A stretch of 13,345 bases of DNA from positions 488 through 13,832 of the forward strand of contig DOBW01000027.1 of assembly GCA_003504035.1 (NCBI GenBank), given 5' to 3'. This DNA is from Rhodospirillaceae bacterium. Its GTDB lineage: Bacteria > Pseudomonadota > Alphaproteobacteria > UBA9219. This document shows positions 7,218 through 13,345 of the stretch, piece by piece (positions within the stretch are counted from its first letter, which is position 1; every line of letters starts with the position of its first letter). Below the pieces are notes generated by a model. It saw only the letters and a program-made list of their open reading frames with translations. It did not search any database and was not told the origin of the DNA. Made by a program: the position numbers and the translations under genes.

Positions 7218-8035
7218 GCATTCGCTTCCAAAGCGCGGCCTGTGACGCTCCCGTTCACGCCGCCTGCTGTGGCTTTCTGACAATAATCCGCCAGTTTTTT
7301 ACGGTCGCCAAACGATTCAATGGTCACAACAGGATGAAAAACAACCTCCACCGTAAAGGAGCCTATTTTGAAAGCATCCCATAAATGCTTTGCGAACGTC
7401 ATGTCACCATACCAAGCATAATAAGGCCGCCAAAGACGCCCCATTGGCAAACCGCCTATTTGCGTACAAACAATAGAGACAGGCTGGATAAAAATTTCAG
7501 AGCCGTTATCCAGCTTCTTCTCAACGATACCAAACAAACTGCTTTTAAAAGGCAACGTACGATGGCCATCGGAAGACGTGCCCTCAGGAAAAAGAATAAT
7601 GTTTTTTTCTTCTTCTAAACTTTCACGCAGAATTTCTTGCTGGCTTTTAGCCCGCGAAGCACGGCGTTCAACAAAAATTGTTTTTTGCATCCGCGCCATC
7701 AAACCAATAACAGGCCAAGACGCAACATCAGCCTTAGCTACAAAATGCCCCCGAATAAGAGATCCCAAAACAGGAATATCCAAATAGGAAGAATGGTTCG
7801 ACGCAAAAAGAGTAGGACGATGCGGTGAAATATCACCATGCACCACCACACGAAAACCAAGAATTTTTGTCAAAATAAAACAAAAAACACGTGAAGAAGA
7901 AAGTGTTTTTTCTTTTCCCATCAGCCCGAGAGCCCCCTGAATGGGAAAAAAGATAAGAATAAGCAAAAGAAAACCACTAAGGCGGAAGGCTCCTTTGATT
8001 TGCACATCAAGGCCGGAAGTAATTTCTGTTTTCAT
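7214..8035 (-). CDS. plsC: 1-acyl-sn-glycerol-3-phosphate acyltransferase (PlsC/LPLAT family)
   Basis: A 273-residue membrane-associated acyltransferase that transfers an acyl chain to lysophosphatidic acid (or possibly lyso-ornithine lipid) in phospholipid synthesis. One N-terminal hydrophobic segment lies at about residues 19-39. The catalytic H-x4-D motif is N-H-S-S-Y-L-D (His81, Asp86), the substrate-phosphate motif is F-P-E-G-T-S (149-154), and a Q-P-V-S motif follows at 184-187. It starts 3 nt after the DUF1036 stop and overlaps miaB by 4 nt, so it sits mid-operon. Whether it acts on glycerolipids (PlsC) or lyso-ornithine lipids (OlsA) cannot be told from sequence alone; the miaB linkage favours PlsC. 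Confidence 0.9.
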   Translation of the reverse strand: MKTEITSGLDVQIKGAFRLSGFLLLILIFFPIQGALGLMGKEKTLSSSRVFCFILTKILGFRVVVHGDISPHRPTLFASNHSSYLDIPVLGSLIRGHFVAKADVASWPVIGLMARMQKTIFVERRASRAKSQQEILRESLEEEKNIILFPEGTSSDGHRTLPFKSSLFGIVEKKLDNGSEIFIQPVSIVCTQIGGLPMGRLWRPYYAWYGDMTFAKHLWDAFKIGSFTVEVVFHPVVTIESFGDRKKLADYCQKATAGGVNGSVTGRALEANA

Positions 8036-8038
8036 TCT

Positions 8039-8503
8039 TTAGTTACCTAGAGCCTTTTTGGATTCAAAAGTAAGCGTATAATCTTCTTGTCTTACGCCAA
8101 CATCAATCTCATGGAACCCTTGTGAGCGAAAATGACGCTTATCACAATCATCATCCCCTTTTATCTTAAAAGCTTTATCATCAACACAAAAGGGATACTT
8201 GCCTCCCCATACCCTACTCCCCTTGCCCTTATGAGACGTAAGCGTTAAAGCCCGCGCATAATAGAAATAAAAGCGCTGCAACAGAGGCTTGTTGTAGGCA
8301 CGCGCACATTGGCCAGGCTGTATTTTCCACCATCCTTGCGATGTCCATACACCCTGATCCCTGTGCCCAAAAGCCGCCTCGATAACCGAAGACGTTTGAT
8401 TACAAAACAGAAAAGCCGCACGCGCAGGGGATGAAAAACATACCATGAACACACTCAGCGCTATGATGAGACACATTTTATAAAAAGAGAACAAAACACA
8501 CAT
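8039..8503 (-). CDS. DUF1036 family exported protein
   Basis: A 154-residue protein with an N-terminal signal peptide, best explained by initiation at either 8503 or the internal ATG at 8476; the hydrophobic stretch ends in P-A-R-A before the mature A-F-L-F-C-N-Q-T, an AxA-type cleavage site. The mature part matches DUF1036 (PF06282): F-C-N-Q-T-S near the start, a G-W-W-x-I-x-P-G-x-C segment, a Y-F-Y-Y-A-R region, an F-C-V-D-D-K-x-F-x-I-K-G segment and a D-C ahead of G-F-x-E-I-D. Four cysteines in the mature domain probably form two disulfides in the periplasm. The function of the family is not established. It is the first gene of the minus-strand operon, followed directly by plsC. Confidence 0.82.
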   Translation of the reverse strand: MCVLFSFYKMCLIIALSVFMVCFSSPARAAFLFCNQTSSVIEAAFGHRDQGVWTSQGWWKIQPGQCARAYNKPLLQRFYFYYARALTLTSHKGKGSRVWGGKYPFCVDDKAFKIKGDDDCDKRHFRSQGFHEIDVGVRQEDYTLTFESKKALGN

Positions 8504-8546
8504 TAGAATCTAAAAAATAGTTAGAGAATCATACCTTTCCTAGTCT

Positions 8547-8574
8547 ATCCTAAGCTCATAAGAAAGGGATTCAA
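8547..8574 (-). promoter_or_regulatory. Weak candidate sigma-70 promoter for the DUF1036-plsC-miaB-pfkB operon
   Basis: On the minus strand TTGAAT (8574-8569) and TAGGAT (8552-8547) are separated by 16 nt and would start transcription about 36 nt before the ATG at 8503. Each box matches the consensus at four of six positions. The surrounding region is AT-rich, so a chance match is possible. Confidence 0.28.
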
Positions 8575-8639
8575 AAAAGAAAAGAATATCTTTTTTTATC
8601 TTTCTTCTCTTGTCCTTTTTCGCCTAACAGAGACACCTT

Positions 8640-11228
8640 ATGACCTCATCTTCCAACAAAAATAGCCCTAAATGCCTTCAGACCCTCACCGTTGGGGATA
8701 AAGCCTATATCTATTATAGCTTAAGCGCGGCATCGGAAACACTAGGTGATATCAAAAGTTTACCTTGTTGTATCCGCGTTTTACTCGAAAATCTTTTATG
8801 GCAAGAGGAAAAGTTTAAGACAGCCACCGAGGACATGCAAACCCTTTGCACTTTCTATGCCATGAAAAAAAGGGCGCCTAGACTGACTTTTCGGCCCACG
8901 CGGCTGTTTATGACGGGTGAAGACGCCGTCTCGGCCCTAACCGACATTGCCACACTCCGAGACGAGCTTAACAAACAAGCCCCCGAAAACGAAAAAATTG
9001 AGCTGCCCTGTCCTCTCGATATCATTATTGATAAAACAGATAAGAATTTCCCCTTAGCTCAAGAAAGAATAGATTTTTTACGTTGGGGAGAAAAAGCCCT
9101 CCCCCCGATTCGTATTGTTCCTCCAGAAAAGGGAACGAGCAGCCCCATCAATCTGGATTACCTTTGTGATATCATCCACCTTGAAAAAACACCGGATAAC
9201 AGTTCTCCTCTCATCGTCTCGAGCACAGCCTTAGGCTCGAACCAGAGCTTGTCTATGCTGGGTGCACTGGGCTGTTTAAGCTGGAAAAGCAATGTTTTTG
9301 ATATAGAAACAGCGCTTCTCAAGGGCAACTTTAGCTCGGTAACACCGAATGTTATTGGCGTTAAGATCACAGGAAAAGTGAAAAAAACAGTAAGCACAAC
9401 CGATATAGGTATCACCCTTATCAACAAGCTTGCACAAGAAAAAGTTCGCGGAAAATTTATCGAGTTCTTTGGTCCTAGCGTTGATCAACTTACCGTCCCT
9501 GACCGCGCTATTATTGCCAACCTCGTAAGCAAAACAAAAGCACTTGGCTCCTTTTTTCCCATCGATGCTGCCGTCTTGTCTCATCTGACAATGATAGGAA
9601 AACCCGCCGAGCACATTGAACTTGTCGAAACATATGCCAAAGAACAAGGATTGTGGCGTGACAGTTGGCCACATGATGCCCAGCAAGTGCCAACCTTTTC
9701 TTCAACAATAGATCTTTCCTTGGGAAACCTACGTCCCGGCGTTTCCGGTCTGGAAGGCCCGACAAGCTTTACAAATCTTCTCGACGTGCCCGAAGCCTTC
9801 TCCAAGAAAGTGCCTTCATCTTCCTCCTCAGCACCTCTGGACACTTTAAGACACGGGGACATTGTCTGGGCAGAAATCTCTGCTTGCAGCACAGTTCACC
9901 CCAAAGAGCTTGTTGCGGCGGGCTTGCTTGCACGCAAAGCGCAAGCAATGGGCTTTACGCTCAAACCATGGGTGCGCGGGACACTCTCCCTTGGGGCGCC
10001 TCACATCCATGCTTTCCTTGACTCACTAAAGCTTTTTGACGATCTGAAAGCCTTGGGATTTTCTATTGAAAAGAAAGAGTTGTCGGACAAAGCCAAAGCA
10101 ACACTTTCAGAAAAAAAAGCCCTTCTTGTTTCACTTCAATCTGGTCCTGACGATGATAATCCTGTTGCTACACTGGAAGGCCTTGCCCTTACTGCCGCGC
10201 CCCTTCTCGTGGTTGCCTTTGGCCTTATAGGTTCACTTCTTCATGATTCGGCTATCACAGAAATAGGGAAGTCCCCGCAAGGTGCGCCAGTTTTTCTTAA
10301 AGACATTTGGCCAACGGAAACCGAGATAAGAGACGCCCTCAAGAAGGCATCCTCTCTCGAAATCCTTTACCAAGAACAACGAAAATCGCTCTTTACCCCC
10401 CCTGCTGCGTGGGAACCTCTTGCGATAGAAAACCAACACCTCTTTCCATGGCGTGAAAACTCTGCAATCATCACGCCCTCCCCCTTGGTTACCACACCAG
10501 AAAAAGGCGCGAATAAGCTAAAAGATTTTAAAGAAGCTCAACTTCTTGCTCTTTTGGGAGACAATGTCGCGGCAGCGTCAATTTGTCCGCAAGGAACCAT
10601 TACCCCCGACAGCCCTGCCGGATTACATTTGTTATCCCTTGCGGTACCACGCGAGCGGCTTGGCTCTTTTGACTTTTACACCGGCAATAGCGAGATTATG
10701 CAGCGCGGAGCCTTTATGGGCTCGGCTGTCATCAACACCCTTGTGACAGATTCAGAAACAGGAAAAACGGTACATTCACCAAGCGGCAAAGTTCTTCCCT
10801 TCTTCGAAGCTGCGGCGCTTTATCACGAGAAAAAAACACCGCTTGTCATCGCGGCTGGAAAAAACTTCGGCCATGGCCCAAAACAAGAATGGGCCGCCAA
10901 AATCTTGCGGCTTTTGGGTATTCGCGCCATCTTGGCAGAAAGTTTTGCGCCAGATTATCGTTTAAGCCTTCTCCGCGTTGGCATTCTCCCCCTACAGTTT
11001 AAACAGGGAGTATCCATGGAAACCCTCGCGTTTAAAATAGAAGACAAGATCAGTGTCATTGGCTTAAAAGAAATAACGCGTTTCCCTTCCGAGGTGATGG
11101 CGACCTTTGAACAAACCAAAGATATAAGCCGCTATATGCTTTTGTGCGCTGTTCGGGATGAAAAGGAGCTTTCTTTGCTAGAAAAAGGCGGCCTTTGGAG
11201 CGCTTATCTAGACAAAATTACGCTATAG
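8640..11228 (+). CDS. Aconitase A-like protein lacking catalytic and Fe-S residues (probable pseudoenzyme)
   Basis: An 862-residue homologue of aconitate hydratase AcnA along its whole length: V-G-D-K-A-Y-I-Y-Y-S-L (18-28), I-R-V-L-L-E-N-L-L (45-53), G-K-F-I-E-F-F-G (271-278), A-A-G-L-L-A-R-K-A (426-434), K-D-I-W-P-T (554-559), L-A-L-L-G-D (636-641), A-E-S-F (766-769) and G-I-L-P-L-Q-F (781-787). Active enzymes hold a 4Fe-4S cluster on three cysteines and isomerise citrate. Here only the first cysteine seems kept (Cys416, in A-C-S-T-V-H for S-C-T-N-T-S). The G-Y-G-C-T-T-C-I-G-N loop is missing after G-F-S at 473-475. D-H is D-K (131-132), D-S-H-T is absent near 193-203, N-R-N-F-E-G-R is lost near 500-514, and G-S-S-R-D-W is G-P-K-Q-E-W (746-751). 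The frame has no interruption. Homology is sure; aconitase activity is very unlikely. A structural, regulatory or RNA-binding role is speculation. Confidence 0.88.
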   Translation: MTSSSNKNSPKCLQTLTVGDKAYIYYSLSAASETLGDIKSLPCCIRVLLENLLWQEEKFKTATEDMQTLCTFYAMKKRAPRLTFRPTRLFMTGEDAVSALTDIATLRDELNKQAPENEKIELPCPLDIIIDKTDKNFPLAQERIDFLRWGEKALPPIRIVPPEKGTSSPINLDYLCDIIHLEKTPDNSSPLIVSSTALGSNQSLSMLGALGCLSWKSNVFDIETALLKGNFSSVTPNVIGVKITGKVKKTVSTTDIGITLINKLAQEKVRGKFIEFFGPSVDQLTVPDRAIIANLVSKTKALGSFFPIDAAVLSHLTMIGKPAEHIELVETYAKEQGLWRDSWPHDAQQVPTFSSTIDLSLGNLRPGVSGLEGPTSFTNLLDVPEAFSKKVPSSSSSAPLDTLRHGDIVWAEISACSTVHPKELVAAGLLARKAQAMGFTLKPWVRGTLSLGAPHIHAFLDSLKLFDDLKALGFSIEKKELSDKAKATLSEKKALLVSLQSGPDDDNPVATLEGLALTAAPLLVVAFGLIGSLLHDSAITEIGKSPQGAPVFLKDIWPTETEIRDALKKASSLEILYQEQRKSLFTPPAAWEPLAIENQHLFPWRENSAIITPSPLVTTPEKGANKLKDFKEAQLLALLGDNVAAASICPQGTITPDSPAGLHLLSLAVPRERLGSFDFYTGNSEIMQRGAFMGSAVINTLVTDSETGKTVHSPSGKVLPFFEAAALYHEKKTPLVIAAGKNFGHGPKQEWAAKILRLLGIRAILAESFAPDYRLSLLRVGILPLQFKQGVSMETLAFKIEDKISVIGLKEITRFPSEVMATFEQTKDISRYMLLCAVRDEKELSLLEKGGLWSAYLDKITL

Positions 11229-11297
11229 GGTCTAGTCGCCGCCCCCAACACATGACAATATGGAAGCCTCCTTATTACTGAAAGAATCGATTCAACC

Positions 11298-12176
11298 ATG
11301 ACAGCCACAGACTTCATTATCACCGATGACGAACTTGAAGGCCTCTTATCGCGCTATACACGTGATTTCACCGCCCAAGATCAAGCCGGTAAGTTTGACC
11401 CCATTACAGGCCGCGAGGATGAACTTGATCTTGTCACACTTATCCTTCTTCAAAGGCTTCGCAAAAACGTCATGCTTTTAGGCCCTGCAGGTGTTGGTAA
11501 AACAGCTCTGTTCATTGGCCTTTCCCAACGCATCAATCAAAAACGTGTGCCCAAGATTCTTCAAGATGCACGCGTGATTGAATTGGAAATGTCTATGATT
11601 GGCGCGGGATCTTCTTCACGCGCAGATCTTGAAGGAAGATTAATTCCTATGGTCAAAGGTGTTGCCGAACGCAACGCTGCGAAAATTGGCCCTCCTGTTA
11701 TTTTCTGTATTGATGAGATTCATCAACTGATGGTATCTTTCAAATCCTCTAGTGCCAGTGGTATTGCCGATATTCTCAAACCCTATTTAACGGCAGGCGA
11801 TCTTTATGTCGTAGGTGCCACAACGCGTGAAGAATATGATGATTACGTCCGGCAAGAACCGGCCATTGATCGGCGCTTTCAAAAAGTAGAGCTGGAAGTT
11901 CCAGATGCACCAACAACGCTTGTTATTTTGAAAAACCTGCGTGGGCCTTTTGAAAAACATTATGGTTTTAAAATTCCAGATGACACCCTTAAACGCATCA
12001 TAACATTGACGGGGCAGTTTATTCGCAATCGCAATAATCCTGACAAATCCATCATCTGCATGGATCAAGCTTGCGCCCATGCCACCATGCGCGGGGTCAC
12101 AGAGAAGCTGGATGATGAATCGATCAAAATAGCCATCGCAGCAGAGGCGGGCATTAATCCTCAGGCTGTCGGATAA
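11298..12176 (+). CDS. Stand-alone AAA+ ATPase of ClpA/ClpB first-domain type
   Basis: A 292-residue ATPase that corresponds to a single ClpA/ClpB D1 module, without the N-domain repeats or the second AAA+ domain. It has the entry motif F-D-P-I-T-G-R-E (33-40), Walker A G-P-A-G-V-G-K-T (62-69), Walker B V-I-F-C-I-D-E (134-140), sensor-1 V-G-A-T-T (172-176), paired arginine fingers R-R-F (192-194) and a sensor-2-like N-P-D-K-S-I (247-252). The pore-loop K-Y-R-G of ClpB is S-S-S-R here (105-108), so the aromatic residue used to thread substrates is missing. ATP hydrolysis should be intact; canonical unfolding is doubtful. No strong ribosome site is seen before the ATG. The stop codon overlaps the next start (TAATG), indicating translational coupling to the oxidoreductase gene. 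The specific role is unknown. Confidence 0.8.
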   Translation: MTATDFIITDDELEGLLSRYTRDFTAQDQAGKFDPITGREDELDLVTLILLQRLRKNVMLLGPAGVGKTALFIGLSQRINQKRVPKILQDARVIELEMSMIGAGSSSRADLEGRLIPMVKGVAERNAAKIGPPVIFCIDEIHQLMVSFKSSSASGIADILKPYLTAGDLYVVGATTREEYDDYVRQEPAIDRRFQKVELEVPDAPTTLVILKNLRGPFEKHYGFKIPDDTLKRIITLTGQFIRNRNNPDKSIICMDQACAHATMRGVTEKLDDESIKIAIAAEAGINPQAVG

Positions 12177-13225
12177 TGCGCGAAAAGATCAAAGTCGCAG
12201 CCGTAGGGCTTGGCTGGGTCGCACAAAACCGTCATATTCCCGCTCTTTTAAGAAATCCTGCATTCGAGCTTGTCGGCCTTATTGACCGGCATAAAAGGAA
12301 AGCTGCTGCCTTGGCAAAGCGCTACAACCTACCCTTTTCAGCTGAAGCAGAAGATGTCGGAGACGTTCCATGGATTGATGAATGTGACGCCATCACCATC
12401 GGCGCGCCACCCATGGCCCATGCAAAGCTCGCCATAAAAGCACTGGAGCGCGGCAAGCATGTGCTAACGGAAAAACCTTTTGCTATAACGCTTGATGAAG
12501 GCCGCGCCATGGCACAAGCTGCTCAAGACAACGAACGAACACTCGCCGTTGTGCATAATTTTCAATTCTCGCGCGCTATGCGCCGCTTTGAAGCGGATAG
12601 AGAAAAAAACAAATTAGGTGACATTAAACAAATTGCAGCGACACAACTTGGTAATCCTGCGCGGCGCTTGCCCAGTTGGTATGAAGATTTGCCTCTTGGT
12701 CTCTTTTTTGATGAAAGCCCTCATTTTTTCTACCTTCTGCAGCGCCTCGCCGGAAAAATAGAGCTTCAGCGCGCTCATGCTGTAGCTTCTCCGGAAGGTA
12801 AAGAAACTCCCTCCCTCATTCATCTTCTCTATCGTAGTGAACAGAGCATCCCTGTAACGATAAACTGCCAATTTGATAGCGCTCTGAGTGAATGGTTCAT
12901 CCGTATATCTGGTGAAAAAGCGACAGCTTTCCTCGATATCTTTAGGGACATCTATATCTGCGTTCCCAACGACCAAACCCATAGCGCGCTTGATATCCTG
13001 CGCACCAGCGCTTCCACCATCACACAACATCTTCTTTGCCACCTCCCCAATGGCCTCAATTTTGTGCGCGGGCGCCTTGATTACGGCAATGATGATGTCT
13101 TTGCCCGCTTTGCCGAAGCCATTTTAAGCAATAAAACACCTGACAGAATCAATTTTGAAGCGGCCCTAAGCGTGCTACAATGCCAACAGGAAGCTACACA
13201 AGCCCTGCGAAAGAATAGTATTTGA
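12176..13225 (+). CDS. Gfo/Idh/MocA family NAD(P)-dependent oxidoreductase
   Basis: A 349-residue dehydrogenase of the glucose-fructose oxidoreductase/inositol dehydrogenase group, which oxidises or reduces sugar-type substrates with NAD(P). The N-terminal Rossmann fold begins I-K-V-A-A-V-G-L-G-W-V-A-Q (5-17), a strand ending L-I-D (35-37) binds the cofactor ribose, and the family motif E-K-P-F-A (99-103) supplies the lysine typical of catalysis. The C-terminal domain has the L-F-F-D-E-S-P-H-F (176-184) stretch with Asp179 and His183, corresponding to the D-x3-H metal/catalytic motif of the family. It is joined to the genes before and after by 1-nt stop/start overlaps. With a glycosyltransferase following, a role in making an unusual sugar for a surface glycan is plausible but inferred. 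Confidence 0.88.
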   Translation: MREKIKVAAVGLGWVAQNRHIPALLRNPAFELVGLIDRHKRKAAALAKRYNLPFSAEAEDVGDVPWIDECDAITIGAPPMAHAKLAIKALERGKHVLTEKPFAITLDEGRAMAQAAQDNERTLAVVHNFQFSRAMRRFEADREKNKLGDIKQIAATQLGNPARRLPSWYEDLPLGLFFDESPHFFYLLQRLAGKIELQRAHAVASPEGKETPSLIHLLYRSEQSIPVTINCQFDSALSEWFIRISGEKATAFLDIFRDIYICVPNDQTHSALDILRTSASTITQHLLCHLPNGLNFVRGRLDYGNDDVFARFAEAILSNKTPDRINFEAALSVLQCQQEATQALRKNSI

Positions 13226-13345
13226 TGACAGCTGCCCCACCTCAGATCCAAGCACCGAGCACGTCTGCGCCTGAGCCTACCAAGGTTTTGGTCGCAACGC
13301 ATTACTATGGCGAACATGGTGGCGGTATCGAGCTTGTTGCACAGC
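13225..13345 (+). CDS. Glycosyltransferase, GT4-like, N-terminal fragment (3' end outside window)
   Basis: Forty codons are visible from an ATG that overlaps the preceding TGA stop (TGATG). After a Pro/Ala-rich leader of about 18 residues comes V-L-V-A-T-H-Y-Y-G-E-H-G-G-G-I-E (residues 21-36), the first strand and glycine-rich loop typical of GT-B fold family 4 glycosyltransferases (G-G-I-E-x-x-A-x motif). These enzymes transfer sugars from nucleotide donors to lipid-linked or polysaccharide acceptors at the cytoplasmic membrane. Only the start is present, so acceptor and donor cannot be read. The coupling to the oxidoreductase suggests joint action in glycan synthesis. Confidence 0.7.
   Translation, partial: MTAAPPQIQAPSTSAPEPTKVLVATHYYGEHGGGIELVAQ

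Noticed and set aside
7218..7283. Longer N-terminus of MiaB from 7283
   Set aside because: The extra 22 residues are Arg-rich, lie within plsC and have no MiaB homology; the ATGA overlap at 7217 with a good ribosome site is preferred.
9276..9686. 136-codon open frame on the minus strand within the aconitase-like gene
   Set aside because: It is opposite a frame with end-to-end homology, is Cys/Phe-rich without domain signatures, and is expected by chance.
8640..11228. Annotating this gene as active aconitate hydratase acnA
   Set aside because: Overall homology is clear, but two of three cluster cysteines and the main active-site motifs are missing, so a plain enzyme name would mislead.
12614..13042. 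142-codon open frame on the minus strand within the oxidoreductase gene
   Set aside because: It is antisense to a conserved Gfo/Idh/MocA coding region, with no start signal or known motif.

Overview
The window looks like chromosomal DNA of an alphaproteobacterium of moderate G+C. Supporting signs are an LdtR-type MarR regulator, a TadD-like TPR lipoprotein, a DUF1036 periplasmic protein and the plsC-miaB gene pair, all typical of that class. The order cannot be settled from the sequence. There is no rRNA, tRNA, CRISPR array, insertion sequence or phage gene. Genes are tightly packed, and the longest stretch without a gene is the 219 bp at 2367-2585.

Layout. At 1-789 is the 3' part of an EgtD-like SAM methyltransferase, AT-rich and overlapping tail-to-tail with the next gene. 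A TPR lipoprotein (minus strand) and an LdtR-like regulator (plus strand) form a divergent pair at 727-2366. Two tandem paralogues of the cytosolic 5'-nucleotidase (cN-I) family follow on the plus strand (2586-3656 and 3807-4913). Each is preceded by a copy of the same ~52-bp upstream block at nearly the same distance from a GTG start. A compact minus-strand operon runs from 8503 down to 4908: DUF1036 protein, PlsC acyltransferase, MiaB tRNA methylthiotransferase and a PfkB (adenosine-kinase-like) kinase, with gaps of 3 nt or a 4-nt overlap. Its last stop codon interlocks with that of the second 5'-nucleotidase. On the plus strand, 8640-11228 encodes a full-length aconitase A homologue. After 69 nt comes an operon of a single-domain ClpA/B-type AAA+ ATPase, a Gfo/Idh/MocA oxidoreductase and the start of a GT4-type glycosyltransferase, joined by 1-nt stop/start overlaps.

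The most striking item is the aconitase-like gene. It keeps the AcnA fold sequence from end to end, but two of the three Fe-S cysteines and nearly all recognisable active-site signatures are gone (the DSHT, CTNTSN, GYGCTTCIGN, SGNRNFEGR and GSSRDW regions), while the 862-codon frame is uninterrupted. It reads as a retained aconitase pseudoenzyme. Second are the duplicated 5'-nucleotidases with duplicated leaders, which converge on a probable adenosine kinase and so could form an AMP/adenosine cycle. Third is a stand-alone ClpB-D1-like ATPase without the pore-loop tyrosine, translationally coupled to sugar-metabolism genes.
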